A stretch of 64,000 nt of DNA from Piliocolobus tephrosceles. Its lineage: Eukaryota > Chordata > Mammalia > Primates > Cercopithecidae. Positions 46,323 to 55,415 of the stretch are shown here, one piece after another (positions within the stretch are counted from its first letter, which is position 1; each line of letters begins with the position of its first letter). Under the pieces are notes generated by a model. It had not been told where the DNA came from, ran no database searches, and worked only from the letters and a program-made list of their open reading frames with translations. The DNA is taken from NCBI RefSeq assembly GCF_002776525.5, contig NC_045446.1, positions 66,712,627 to 66,776,626 of the forward strand, given 5' to 3'. The position numbers were made by a program, and so were the translations under genes.

Positions 46323-47790
46323 AGGATGGATGCAGGGAGGTGGTGAGACGGAGGAGAAAAGCACAGGAACTGCAGGAGTGGATGTGTGAAGGAAAGAATG
46401 AGACAGATGACCAGGCGGATGGGTGGCAAAGGCAACCACCATCTCCTCTGTGGCCCAGTTACGCTGTTTGCTCAACATGTGCCGCTGGATAGGCCTTTAG
46501 TGATCTCCAAACGCAGCCCTTTCTACAGAAGAAGCAGCTGAGGCGCAGAGGGGAGAAAGGATACCTGAGGTCGTGTGCAGAATAGAGGCAGGGACAGACT
46601 GGGGCTCTCATCTCATCTCAGGCTCATGGTCCGCCTCTTACCACTTCCCAAGATCACCCTCAGAGAAATGGTTTCCTAGAGCCAAGTGGGGAGGTGACTG
46701 GAAGGTGGGCCCTGGAGAGGAGACCAGGGACAAAGGCCTCTTGGCCCAGGAGGGAGGCCTGAAGGAGGGTGTCCTCGGGCCAGGTGTGCAGGGCAGAGTC
46801 CCTGCTCTGGGAGGAGGCAGCTGAGGCTAGCCAGGCCAGTGGGCAAGAGCCAACCCTTCTGGTGTGACCACGGCTGCCCCAGGACCGCTGCTGCGGTGGG
46901 GACCACCTGGGCCGAGACTCCCCATGTTCCACTGATCTCACCAGCTCCTGCTGTTCTGTGTTCTCTCTCTCTTTTGACACCGTCCCTCCCGCCCCCACTC
47001 CTGTTCTCCCACCCTTTTACTCCCTGTGGTCTCTCTGTCCTCTCTGTTGTCACATCATGGAGTTTGGTGTCTGCTCCCTCGGCCTCTCCCTGAGGACCCA
47101 CCTCTCCGGCCCACCTCTCTCCTGCCTGCTCCCTGTCTGTGCGCGCCATTGGCTCTGCCTCCTGCTGCCATCAGCCGCAACCCGCCTCTTGCTTTCGCTC
47201 AGTTCCTGTCTTGCTCTGCTCTGTCCAGGTGTCTCCCTCTGTCTCTCTGTCTCTTCCCGTCTCTGATGTTCTCTCTGCCTTCGTCTCACTTTCCCTCTTT
47301 TCAAGTCACCAAAGCCTTGGCAGGCAGCTCTGGGCAGCACACCCCTCCTTCCTTCCCACCCCCATCTTGCCTACCTCTGGTAACAATTACTCGGGCTGGG
47401 ATGGAATCTTCCAGTGCCCCAGACAGGCCTACAGACAGCACATGGGGACCAGATGGTGACAGATTCCTGAAGAAACTAACCACTTCAGCCAACGGAGCCA
47501 GAGTCCCCAGGGAGGGCGAAGCCACTCAAGAGCAAAGACCTACAGTCCCGCAGCTGCCCCAGGACCCCCTAGAGCTACAGCCGGGGCTACTCTTCCCGCT
47601 GAGCTGAGAGGCACATGGATGGGCCCAGGCCCCCCAAGCGCAGATACCGGGAGCAACCTAAGGCAGAGAAGGCCCTGCAGAAACCACATCGTCCTGCCCT
47701 GACCAGCCTGGAAACCTTCACACTCTGGCAGTGACCTTCTTAAGGTCACCAGTGACTGGGCAATTGACCATAAGGCCTAAGTCTGAATGT
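46323..47790. other. No gene recognised; pyrimidine-rich unique sequence
   Basis: From 46950 to 47310 the plus strand is rich in CTCTCTGTC-like phrases, which keeps several frames open (up to 193 codons at 47026-47607). The resulting peptides are Ser/Pro/Leu-rich with no recognisable domain. Confidence 0.4.
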
Positions 47791-47794
47791 GGGA

Positions 47795-48035
47795 TGTGCT
47801 CCCAGGAGTGGGAGCCACATGATCTGGGATCTAGGCCCAGCTCTACCACATCCTGGCTGTGTGACTTTAGGCAAGTCACTGAACCTCTCAATGTCTTTGC
47901 TGGTACATGAGAAATAATAGTAGCACTTGTCTCAAGGATTGATAGGAGGATTCATGAGTTAATATGCATAAAGCACTAGCACAGAGCCTGGCCAGAGGGA
48001 GGGTTCAATCAATGATAAATAATCCATCCATACAT
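47795..48035 (+). mobile_element. MIR SINE, nearly full length
   Basis: GGAGCCACATGATCTGGGAT, CTGTGTGACTTTAGGCAAGT, GAACCTCTCAATGTC, ATTCATGAGTTAATATGCAT and AAAGCACTAGCACAGAGCCT follow MIR from head to tail. The best-preserved MIR here. Confidence 0.85.
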
Positions 48036-48049
48036 AGTAGCAACATTAT

Positions 48050-48195
48050 TTTTATTAATCTTCCTAAACACAGCTCAGCTCAAGCCACTCCCTACTCATA
48101 AACCTACTGTGACTCCCCACTGTCCTACTGAATAAAGTCCAAGTGCTACAGTAGGTAGCTGGTTGGACATGAGCAGGGCAGGTGAGGCCCCTCCC
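48050..48195 (+). mobile_element. L2 LINE fragment
   Basis: CAAGCCACTCCCTACTCATA, CTGTGACTCCCCACTGTCC and ATAAAGTCCAAGTGCTACAG match the 3' part of L2 in sense. It ends where the old LTR begins. Confidence 0.65.
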
Positions 48196-48736
48196 AGGGA
48201 ATGTGTGGTGATCATCAGATGATGGTCAGAGGGTTGTTAAACTGTCTCTCTAAAATAATAACTGGGCACACCCAGTGCCAGGGAAAGGCAGTCTCCCGAA
48301 AGGTAGAAAACGCTTATGCTGGCGATTAGCAGCTTCCTGATAAGATCTCAGGAATTGGGCAGGTGGGCCTAAGCATGCACACTGAGAGGCAAAATGGTGG
48401 AGTTCAACTGGTATTTGGCCTTCCTCTAGGAACACTCGACTGGTAAGGGAAGAACACCTCAAGTGAGCATGCGCACAACTTCAGTAAACACACTGTGCAT
48501 GAGGCTCCTCTCAAGGGCTGGCGGGCCACCGTGCATGCGGACAGCCCTCTGCAAGGAAAAATAGAGGGAGGGGAGATGTAAAACCCCAGAAGAATGCCAA
48601 GGTATAAAACCCCAGGGTCAAAGGCCAAAGGTCAAGCCAGGCACTTGGACCTCTCAAGTCACCTGTTTGGCCCTCTTCCAAGTGTACTTTACTTCCTTTT
48701 TTTCCTACTCTAAAACTTTTAAATAAACTTTCACTC

Positions 48737-48782
48737 TGTTTGGATGAACCGAGGCAAGATGGTGCACTTCCGGGTTCTTCAT
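48737..48782 (+). mobile_element. Start of the provirus 5' LTR (rest lost in the assembly gap)
   Basis: 46 bases identical to 50437-50482 of the 3' LTR, including the ETS-like ACTTCCGGGT at 48766-48775. The sequence stops where the 3' LTR has a long C-rich run. Confidence 0.9.
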
Positions 48783-48792
48783 NNNNNNNNNN
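48783..48792. other. Assembly gap (10 N)
   Basis: Ten Ns separate the LTR start from proviral leader sequence. By comparison with the intact 3' LTR, about 490 bases of LTR plus the primer binding site should lie here, so the gap length is a placeholder and coordinates to the right are probably short by that amount. Confidence 0.9.
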
Positions 48793-48859
48793 AGGACGCT
48801 TTGAAGCCAGGCAGAGATCCACTTCCATTTCCATTGTGTCCATTGTGTGTCGGTAAAGA

Positions 48860-49875
48860 GGAAACAAACGGGAAACCCCCCCAGTCCAAATTTCCAAAGA
48901 GCACCCCCTTAGGGTGCCTCCTAGCCAATTTAAAAACCTTACAGCTTGAACAAGAACTTAGGAAGAAGCGGTTAATTTTCCTTTCCACTGTGGCGTGATC
49001 GACCTCTGCAATTTCTGCCAGCGGCTAGGCAAGTGGTCCGAAATTAATTTACATACAAGGCTTTTGGGCCTTGGGCTCTCGTCCCTATACTCCTTCTCTC
49101 CACCCCCTCCCTTCCTGCCCAGACTCCTCCTCCTCCCCCCATCCAGACTCCTTCTTCCTCCTCCTTATCTACTAGTAATCCACTCAGTCCTGTGCCTCCT
49201 TCGGGGCCCCCAACTGGCTGTCTTGAGTCCCCTATCTCTGTCCACACCCTCCTACAGTGTTAGCACCTTTGCGAGAGGTGGCTGGGGCGGAGGGGGTAGT
49301 CAGAGTACATGTCCCTTTTTCATTGGCCGATCTTTCCACCATTTTGGCGTCTTATTTCATTTCTCAATCAGCTCCTGACATTCGTAAAAAACTTCAAAAG
49401 GTAGGGGATGGTCCTCAGACACCAATACAAGACCTGGTTAAATTAGCCTTTAAGGTCTATAGCTCCAGAGAGGAGACGGCAGGCTCGCCTTGAACAGAAG
49501 TTACAGCTCCTAGCAGCGGCTTTACAGCCCAGTCGTAACCCCAGACCAGAGAGCACACACCCCTCAGACTCCAAAGCTACAAAAGGAGCCTGCCTGCTAT
49601 AAGTGCGGCAAGGCAGGACACTATGCCAACAGGTGTCCGCAAGGTCCCCGAATCCCAACGCAGCCTTGCTATAAGTGCAAGGCATCAGGACATTAGGCCA
49701 GTGAATGTCCTAACCCTCGTCCACCAGCAACCCCCTGCCCTGCTTGCCAGCAGGGAGGAAACTGGAAGTCTGATTGCCCCACCCTGAGAACAGGTGCCGC
49801 GCCTCTACGTGACCCCCTTTCCCAGGATCCTGGGAGCTCCTTCCAGCTCCTACATCTGGACGATGACAACTGAAG
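48860..49875 (+). pseudogene. Retroviral gag remnant (matrix, shortened capsid, zinc-knuckle nucleocapsid)
   Basis: A matrix-like start (STPLGCLLANLKTL near 48900) runs to a stop at 48996. A proline-rich linker leads to a capsid start (HVPFSLADLS near 49305), then jumps to the capsid end (DIRKKLQKVG near 49378, DLVKLAFKVY near 49430), so most of the capsid is deleted. A frameshift follows near 49480. The nucleocapsid region has three knuckle-like motifs: 49595-49636 (CYKCGKAGHYANRC), 49667-49708 (contains an in-frame TAG at 49694) and 49736-49777 (CPACQQGGNWKSDC, Asn in place of His). No functional Gag can be made. Confidence 0.9.
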
Positions 49876-50120
49876 GTGCCGAGACTCGGGGACCCCCATC
49901 ACCTTCGCCAAGCCGCGGGTAACTCTCCTGGTAGCGGGTAAGACAATTTTTTAATCAACAGCGAGGCTACCTATTCTGTTTTGCCATCCTTCTCTGGACC
50001 TAGCCTTCCATCCAATATCTCTGTAGTAGGAGTAAGTGGAAAGCCATCCACTCCACGAAAAACTCCAATCCTTAATTGCTGCCTGGCCAACAAGTACTTT
50101 GCGCACTCATTCCTCATTCC
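49876..50120 (+). pseudogene. Retroviral protease remnant
   Basis: The frame containing NSEATYSVLP near 49960 and SVVGVSGKP near 50020 matches the start of a gammaretroviral protease. The catalytic Asp-Thr/Ser-Gly is changed (Asn-Ser-Glu), and the gene is cut off before the flap and the second half. What follows is not reverse transcriptase, so pol is deleted from here. Confidence 0.7.
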
Positions 50121-50370
50121 CAACTAAAAAGGGCCTCTACCGAAAGCAACCAGTGGAAATCAGTTTGGCATTCCCCACTCGCCTCAAACTTACTAAATTT
50201 TCTTAACTATCTCATACTCCCCAACCTTGCCGGGACCTTCCTTCTGGGTTTTGCCCATATTCCAACAAATGCTTCCATTCCTCATTCCTATACTAATACT
50301 GTGCCTTATTTTATTTTTCATCCGTGCGTCCACATACCAACCATGGGCCCTGACCTTAACGACGCCCCTT
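50121..50370 (+). pseudogene. Probable env C-terminal remnant
   Basis: A hydrophobic run near 50265-50330 (PFLIPILILCLILFF in one frame) followed by a short polar tail would fit the membrane anchor and cytoplasmic tail of a retroviral envelope protein just upstream of the 3' LTR. Stops interrupt it. Assignment rests on position and hydrophobicity, not on a clear family motif. Confidence 0.5.
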
Positions 50371-50422
50371 AACAGCAGGAAGTAGCCAGACAGACCACGG
50401 CGCCCCTTTATCACTATTATCA

Positions 50423-50436
50423 ATAAAAGGTTGGAC
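50423..50436 (+). other. Polypurine tract-like sequence
   Basis: ATAAAAGGTTGGAC lies immediately before the 3' LTR, where plus-strand priming occurs in retroviruses. It is interrupted by TT, weaker than a canonical tract. Confidence 0.55.
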
Positions 50437-50972
50437 TGTTTGGATGAACCGAGGCAAGATGGTGCACTTCCGGGTTCTTCATCCCCCACCCCCCCCCCAA
50501 CTCTTCCCGCGTGCGCGAAAATGCAGCCGGCGCCCAGGGAGGGTGCAGACCAACTGGGCATGCGCCAGGTGACGTCAATCCGAAGAGACCAAGATTTACC
50601 TGGTCGCACCTGCGGAACGCCCCTGACACGCCCGTGCCCCACCTATTGCCCTCCCACTCCTAGAAAAGCCGCTCTCCGCCATTGAGCCACGCGGCCTTCT
50701 CACAGCCCCGGCAGCGTTCTCGCAGCCCCTGCGGCCCTCTCACAGCCCTGGCGGCCCTCTCACAGCCCCAGTCCTGTCGGGATGTCGGGACTGTGGGAAG
50801 TCCGTCCGAGAGCCCCACCGCGGGGGGACTCTGCCGGCCTCCTTTGCCGGAGGCCGACAGACTTCTCCCGCACACCTTAGGTTACCAAAATAAACGTGCA
50901 GTTTTGCTGTTACACTTGCCTACCCGCTGGTTCTTTTGCGCCCGCTCGGCTGGTCTTAGAAAAAACAAGACA
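50437..50972 (+). promoter_or_regulatory. Intact 3' LTR of the provirus (CpG-rich, TATA-less)
   Basis: A 536-bp LTR with TG...CA ends. Visible elements: ETS-like ACTTCCGGGT (50466-50475), a C-rich run (50483-50499), E2F-like TTCCCGCG (50504-50511), NRF1-like GCATGCGC (50558-50565), perfect cAMP-response-type TGACGTCA (50570-50577), a four-unit tandem repeat (50691-50770) and AATAAA (50889-50894). I see no TATA box. Site names are pattern matches; activity is not shown. It points rightward into the older LTR and flank. Confidence 0.85.
50691..50770 (+). repeat. Four 20-bp tandem units in the LTR
   Basis: Four consecutive 20-base units begin at 50691, 50711, 50731 and 50751, each of the form GCGGCCCTCTCACAGCCCCN with a few changes. 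They lie between the CRE-like site and the poly-A signal, probably within or near R/U5. Confidence 0.95.
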
Positions 50973-51099
50973 CACTCCTGCTCTAAAACTTGCTTCCGTC
51001 TCTCCCTCTGCCTTATGCCCCCTTGGTTGAGAATTCTTTCTTCGGAGGAGGCAAGAACTGAGACTACTGCGGACCCATACGGATCTGTTGCTGTTAACA

Positions 51100-51893
51100 C
51101 AAGCACACTCCAGTGGTCAGTTTCCTGTCCCCATCTTGCTCAGCTTCGTCCAGCCAGCGTCTCTCTCTTAGGCACGGAGGTCTTTGTGCATTGCCCCCCA
51201 GAACCCTGCCCACTCCATCGGCCAGCCCTTTCTCACTCTTCTGTTGCTAACTTCTCATTATCTGTCCCTTTAGCGTGGCCATGCCCCAGGGCTCAGTCCT
51301 TCACTGCTTCTTTCCATCCACCCCCTCCCTTGGCCGTTTCAGGCAGGCCGGTGGCCCTCAGCGACGTGGGGATACAGAAGCCGCCCACATCACAACGTCC
51401 AGCCTGGCCTCTCCTTGGACTCCTCCCCATGGCCAGCCGGTTCTCTCCTTGCTTTTCACACTTTATGCCAGAACTCGTGATCTGCTTCCCAAGCCTTTTC
51501 CTCCCCCGCCTTTTCAAGTTTCCATTACTCAGGCCGAGAACCAGGCAGTCACTCTCGAATCCTCCCCGTCTCTCACATCCCACATCCAAAATATCAGCAA
51601 ATCCTGTGGGCTCAGTCTTCAGAAATACACCCAGAAGCCACTCCAAGCTGCCACTAGCACCTCTGGCTGGTCCTTGCCTGCCACCTTCCCTCTCCAGGAC
51701 TCTCCTCTCAGCAGCCTGCAGGACGCCTTTCAAAAGCAAAGCGTGATGTTTACATGTCTACATTTGTTGAAACCAAAGAACTGTACACTAGGAAGGGTGT
51801 GTTTTACTGAATGTAAATTATATGTTAATTTAAAAAATGGAACAAAAAAGTGAAACAGCTTGTGTCACCCCTCCTCAAAACCTGCCTAAGACT
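51100..51893. other. No gene recognised; flank downstream of the old LTR
   Basis: C-rich unique sequence to about 51740, then AT-rich text (GAACTGTACACTAGGAAGGG) resembling an old L1 end. A long open frame crosses from the LTR into this area but begins at TTG and has no features; see rejected items. Confidence 0.4.
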
Positions 51894-51906
51894 CCATCTC
51901 AATCTT

Positions 51907-52208
51907 TTTTTTTTTTTTTTTTTTTTGAGACAGAGTCTCACTCTGTCGCCCAGGCTGGAATACAGTGGCATGATCTTGGCTCACTGCAACCTTGGCCTCC
52001 CAGGTTCAAGCAATTCTCCTGCCTCAGCCTCCTGAGCAGCTGGGACTACAGGCATGTGCCACCATGCCTGGCTAATTTTTGTATTTTTAGTAGAGATCGG
52101 GTTTCTCCATCTTGGCCAGGCTGGTCTCAAACTCCTGACCTCAAGTGATCCACCCACCTCGGCCTCCCAAAGTGCTGGGATTACAGGTGTGAGCCACCCC
52201 GCCAGGCC
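51907..52208 (-). mobile_element. AluS-like with target duplication
   Basis: GAGACAGAGTCTCACTCTG to GAGCCACCCCGCCAGGCC. CCATCTCAATCTT (51894-51906) and CCATCTCACTCTT (52209-52221) are the duplication with one change. Confidence 0.95.
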
Positions 52209-52316
52209 CCATCTCACTCTTTGTAACGGTCTATAAGGTTCTGTATCAGTGTTTCTCAAACTGTGAACCGTGACCATTTAGTAGGCCAGGAAATCAATTT
52301 GAAGATCATTACTCAT

Positions 52317-52767
52317 TGTCATGCGCGTCCGTGTGAAGAGACCACCGGACAGGCTTTGTGTGAGCAATAAAGCTTTTCAATCACCTGGGTGCAGGCGGGC
52401 TGAGTCCGAAAAGAGAGTCAGCGAAGGGAGATAAGGGTGGGGCCGTTTTATAGGATTTGGGTAGGTAAAGGAAAATTACAGTCAAAGGGGGGTTGTTCTC
52501 TGGCAGGCAGGAGTAGGGGTCCCAGGGTGCTCAGTGGGGGAGGTTTTTGAGCCAGGATGAGCCAGGAAAAGGAATTTCACAAGATAATGTCATCGCTTAA
52601 GGCAAGGGCCCGCCATTTTCACTTCTTTTGTGGTGGAATGTCATCAGTTAGGGCGGGGCAGGGCATTTTCACTTCTTTTGTGATTCTTCAGTTACTTCAG
52701 TCCATCTGGGTGTATCCGTGCAAGTCACAGGGGATGGATGGCTTGGCTTGGGCTCAGAGGCCTGACA
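52317..52767 (-). mobile_element. Solo LTR7-family LTR (HERV-H) with target duplication
   Basis: On the plus strand it starts TGTCATGCGCGTCCGTGTGA and ends CTCAGAGGCCTGACA, the reverse of an LTR7 as I remember it. CTCAT flanks it at 52312-52316 and 52768-52772. It is 451 bp with no internal HERV-H sequence, so it arose by recombination between two LTRs. The LTR poly-A region reads ATTGAA where I would expect ATTAAA. LTR7 members are known promoters in primate pluripotent cells; this copy's activity is unknown. It would transcribe leftward. Confidence 0.95.
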
Positions 52768-52786
52768 CTCATATTATTTTTTAATG

Positions 52787-52811
52787 AAACAAAATAAAAT
52801 AAAATAAAATA
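52787..52811 (+). repeat. (AAAAT)n microsatellite
   Basis: Four to five AAAAT units shortly after the LTR7. Confidence 0.85.
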
Positions 52812-52924
52812 TGTAAGAGTGCATACATATAGTCTATCTCCATCGTATGTTTATATGTGGATAGCTGTCTTGAATTGCCATATAAAACTGATTTCTTATG
52901 GAAGATGTAATTAATAAAAATTAA

Positions 52925-53395
52925 AAGCCACTGCTCAGCGTGGTCTGCTCCCCAGGCCCATCACCCCCTTCCTTTCTCTCTCACCCGCCCTCTGCCACAG
53001 CCCTACCGGCTCCTCATTGTTCGTGCACCCCTTGGGGCACACTCTTGCCTCAGGGCCTTTGCTCTGGCTGATTTCTCTGCCTGGAACATTCCTCCCCTCC
53101 ATATCCCTCTCTCACTTGCTTCAGGTCTTGGCTCAAAGGAGAGAGAAACTTCCAGACGGGCCTATTTAAAACAGCCCTCCCATTCCCAAGGTTCTTGTGA
53201 TTCCCTTGTATCACTTTATTTTCTTCACAGCACATGACTACTTGGAGTATTGTACATTTGCTTATTTGTCCCTGTCTCTCCATGAGAATGTCAGCTTCAT
53301 GTGAGCAGGGACTGTGTCAATTATACTCTTTGTTGTACCCTAGTGCCTAGAATACCGCTAGAATAAATACCATTCTTGGTTTAATGAAACATACA
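52925..53395 (+). mobile_element. L2 LINE 3' end
   Basis: CTTGCCTCAGGGCCTTTGCT, CTGCCTGGAACATTCCTCCC, GCTTCAGGTCTTGGCTCAAA, TCTCCATGAGAATGTCAGCT and GTGCCTAGAATACCGC give the L2 3' end in full sense order. Well preserved for its age. Confidence 0.9.
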
Positions 53396-53995
53396 GTCCA
53401 GTTAAGATGGCCTCCTGCAGGTCTCTTTAAACGGTAAAGCTCCTGGAAGCTCTACCAAAAGGAGAGCGGGCCCACTGGGGAATCCACCCGGGTTCATTGG
53501 CCTGGTGAGCCTTGAACATCCTCTGGATTCATCAGGAATTGGCTTTTCCGTGTTCTGGAACGCCTCTACGGAGATTTCCTATTGTTCTGCTGGGATCCTG
53601 GTGGTCTCTGCAGAACCCGGGGGCCTGGGCCCTGCTGAAGTAAACAACACGGAAATGCTGTGGTTGGGATGTTTTGTTCCAGTTGCCAAGACTTGTGGGC
53701 TGAGAGCTCCCGCTGAGACAAAACAGAGGAACCTGAACCAGATGGATGGCGGCTTCCCCGCTGGCAGGAGAGGGAGGCCTCCTTGCACGGGAGGCTGCCC
53801 TGCTGGTTTGGAAGCCAGCCTTGCCACAGTGCCCCATCCCGTTGGCAGCATCCGGAACCCCACTCAGGAGCCCACACCTGCCTCAGAGGCAACTGACTTT
53901 TGGGGGAAGGATAGGGCAGGAAGAGGGGACCACACCTTCAATAGCTCCAGGTTCAGGGCGAGTTCCCTTTACTAAAATGCTCTTATTCCCCACAA
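53396..53995. other. No gene recognised; GC-rich
   Basis: A 156-codon plus frame (53505-53975) and three overlapping minus frames occupy the same bases. No domain or signal recognised; mutual overlap suggests chance openness. Confidence 0.4.
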
Positions 53996-53999
53996 ATGG

Positions 54000-54170
54000 T
54001 GAATCAGAGGCTCAGACCCCTGGGAGAGCCCACTGAGATCATGAAATAGAATCCCATTTCATAGGAAATGGGAAACTGAGGCCAGGAAAACTGAGGGCCA
54101 GACAGGGGAGTGACATCCTCAGAATCACACAGCAAGCTGAGGCTAGGGCCCCGTCTGCCAACCATCAGCC
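54000..54170 (-). mobile_element. MIR SINE
   Basis: GAAATGGGAAACTGAGGCCA and GTGACATCCTCAGAATCACA are the reverse complement of the MIR core and head. Confidence 0.7.
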
Positions 54171-55265
54171 TGGGGGCTTTTTGAACCAAGTAAAGTTACA
54201 GGATGGGCAAGCTTGAACCAGGGACAGAAAGCACTGAAGCATGGCCACTTACGCATGGGCCCACGGCACCAGAGGCCTTCACGGCCAAGGCGGCCTTTGA
54301 CTCTTCATAGACGGGCTGGATTTCAACAGATAAAGAAGGCATTCCTGGGTGGGTGGGTTGAGGGGAGAATGGGTTACGTCGTTTCAGATGTGGGGAGTTT
54401 GTTTGGGCCATGATGTGGAACAGTGTGACTGGTGTTCAGGTTGTGTGTGTAGGGTGCAGGAGAAGTGGGAGATGAGGCTCAGGCCTTATTTTGACAGTCA
54501 GTGGTTACCCTGATGCACGCTGGAATAATGTGGGACCAATGACTTATTGCTTGGAGGGGATCAGGGAGGGAACACAGGAGTGTGGTATTTGGAAGATTTC
54601 TATCCAGACCATCCCCTGCCCTTCTCCCTCCGCTTGCCCTACCCCTCAACCAGGCAGCGCTGTCCCTGAACACAGGTGGCTGCCTCTCCTTGCCAAGTGC
54701 TGATGCTATTTTGGGATGCAGAACCTGCCAGCTGAATAGGGCTCCGCCTCCTACAGGGATGCCGGTGGCGGCGGGGAGGGGGCGGCTGGGAAGCAGGAGC
54801 AGGGCCTGGGAAAACAGGCCATCAAAGCTGCTGGGCAATTCCCTCCGGCCATGGAGAGAAGAGGGCTGTAGGATCACAACAGATGGCTAAATATAGGGAC
54901 ATTCGGAGGTGGAAGTGGTTCCTGCCACCCGCAGGGGGCCGTCCAGTTCCTTCTCATAGGGGCAGGGAACCAGCGTGTTTGTGAGACTGAGCCCCAAGTG
55001 CCGGCCCAGCCTGGGGCTGGATCAGGCGCCTGGAGGACCTCAGTCTGGATTTGGTGTCAGATCTTCATCTACGGCTGTGATCATGGCTTGTGTTAACCAC
55101 TGTGTTATTCCAATCATTATCTATTAGGTTCTGATTCTGGGCTAGGACTTGTGATTGGAGCTCTGGCTCAGAGGTCCCTGCTCTCAGGAACAAATGCTTT
55201 CCTGGGAAGACAAACTTGTAAATGGCCAGCCGTCTGTGGGTAAATGCAGTAAGGACTCACCTAGA
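54171..55265. other. No gene recognised; GC-rich unique sequence
   Basis: Frames up to 132 codons on both strands at 54479-54890 overlap each other and have no recognisable features. The stretch near 54750-54800 is G-rich (GGTGGCGGCGGGGAGGGGG). Confidence 0.4.
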
Positions 55266-55269
55266 ACAT

Positions 55270-55415
55270 CAACATCCACCCCACTAGAGTGCAAGCTCCC
55301 TGCAGGAGGGATTTTTGTATGATTGCTTCACTGCTATATACCCAGCAACCCCTAGATCAGTGCCTGGCACATAATAGGCCCTCAATAATATCTGTTAACT
55401 AGCAGAATGAATGGT
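55270..55415 (+). mobile_element. L2 LINE 3' tail
   Basis: CCACTAGAGTGCAAGCTCCC, GATTGCTTCACTGCTATATA and GTGCCTGGCACATAATAGG are the last part of L2 in sense. Confidence 0.8.

Larger units (their letters stand above)
48737..50972 (+). mobile_element. Internally deleted gammaretrovirus-like provirus with target duplication
   Basis: The element starts TGTTTGGATGAACC (48737) and ends ACAAGACA (50972). CACTC flanks it at 48732-48736 and 50973-50977. In order it holds the first 46 bases of the 5' LTR, a 10-N gap, leader, degenerate gag, a protease remnant, an env C-terminal remnant, a purine-rich stretch and a complete 3' LTR. Reverse transcriptase, RNase H, integrase and most of env are absent. 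The visible 46 bases of the 5' LTR equal the same part of the 3' LTR exactly. Old World monkey-lineage gammaretroviruses (CERV2/PTERV-like) are candidates, but I cannot assign it. Confidence 0.9.
48202..51099 (+). mobile_element. Old class I ERV solo LTR, split by a younger provirus
   Basis: Two pieces, about 48202-48736 and 50978-51099 (plus the duplicated CACTC), join into one LTR of roughly 660 bp. Promoter-like elements are in the expected order: TATAAA at 48603-48608, AATAAA at 48722-48727, then a 3' end with GAATTCTTTCTTCGGAGGAG and GCTGTTAACA. The pattern resembles LTR8/MER4-group LTRs, but the name is uncertain and the exact 5' limit is approximate. No internal sequence of its own is seen, so it was probably already solo when the provirus entered. 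Confidence 0.75.

Noticed and set aside
45906..46478. 190-codon minus-strand frame
   Set aside because: It is kept open by the GA-rich tract and encodes runs of Ser, Phe and Leu; a low-complexity artefact.
47026..47607. 193-codon plus-strand frame
   Set aside because: Pyrimidine-rich sequence of CTCTCTGTC-like phrases yields Ser/Pro/Leu-rich peptide without domains; overlapping frames are equally open.
48202..48736. Old LTR as the provirus's own 5' LTR
   Set aside because: It does not match the 3' LTR at 50437-50972; its continuation lies beyond the provirus at 50978, and CACTC duplications bound the provirus itself.
50682..51746. 354-codon plus-strand open frame, the longest in the window
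   Set aside because: It begins at TTG, not ATG, inside the provirus LTR, crosses the LTR end, the old LTR fragment and flank, and encodes the 20-bp LTR repeat as low-complexity peptide. No domain seen. The first ATG in frame is near 51015.
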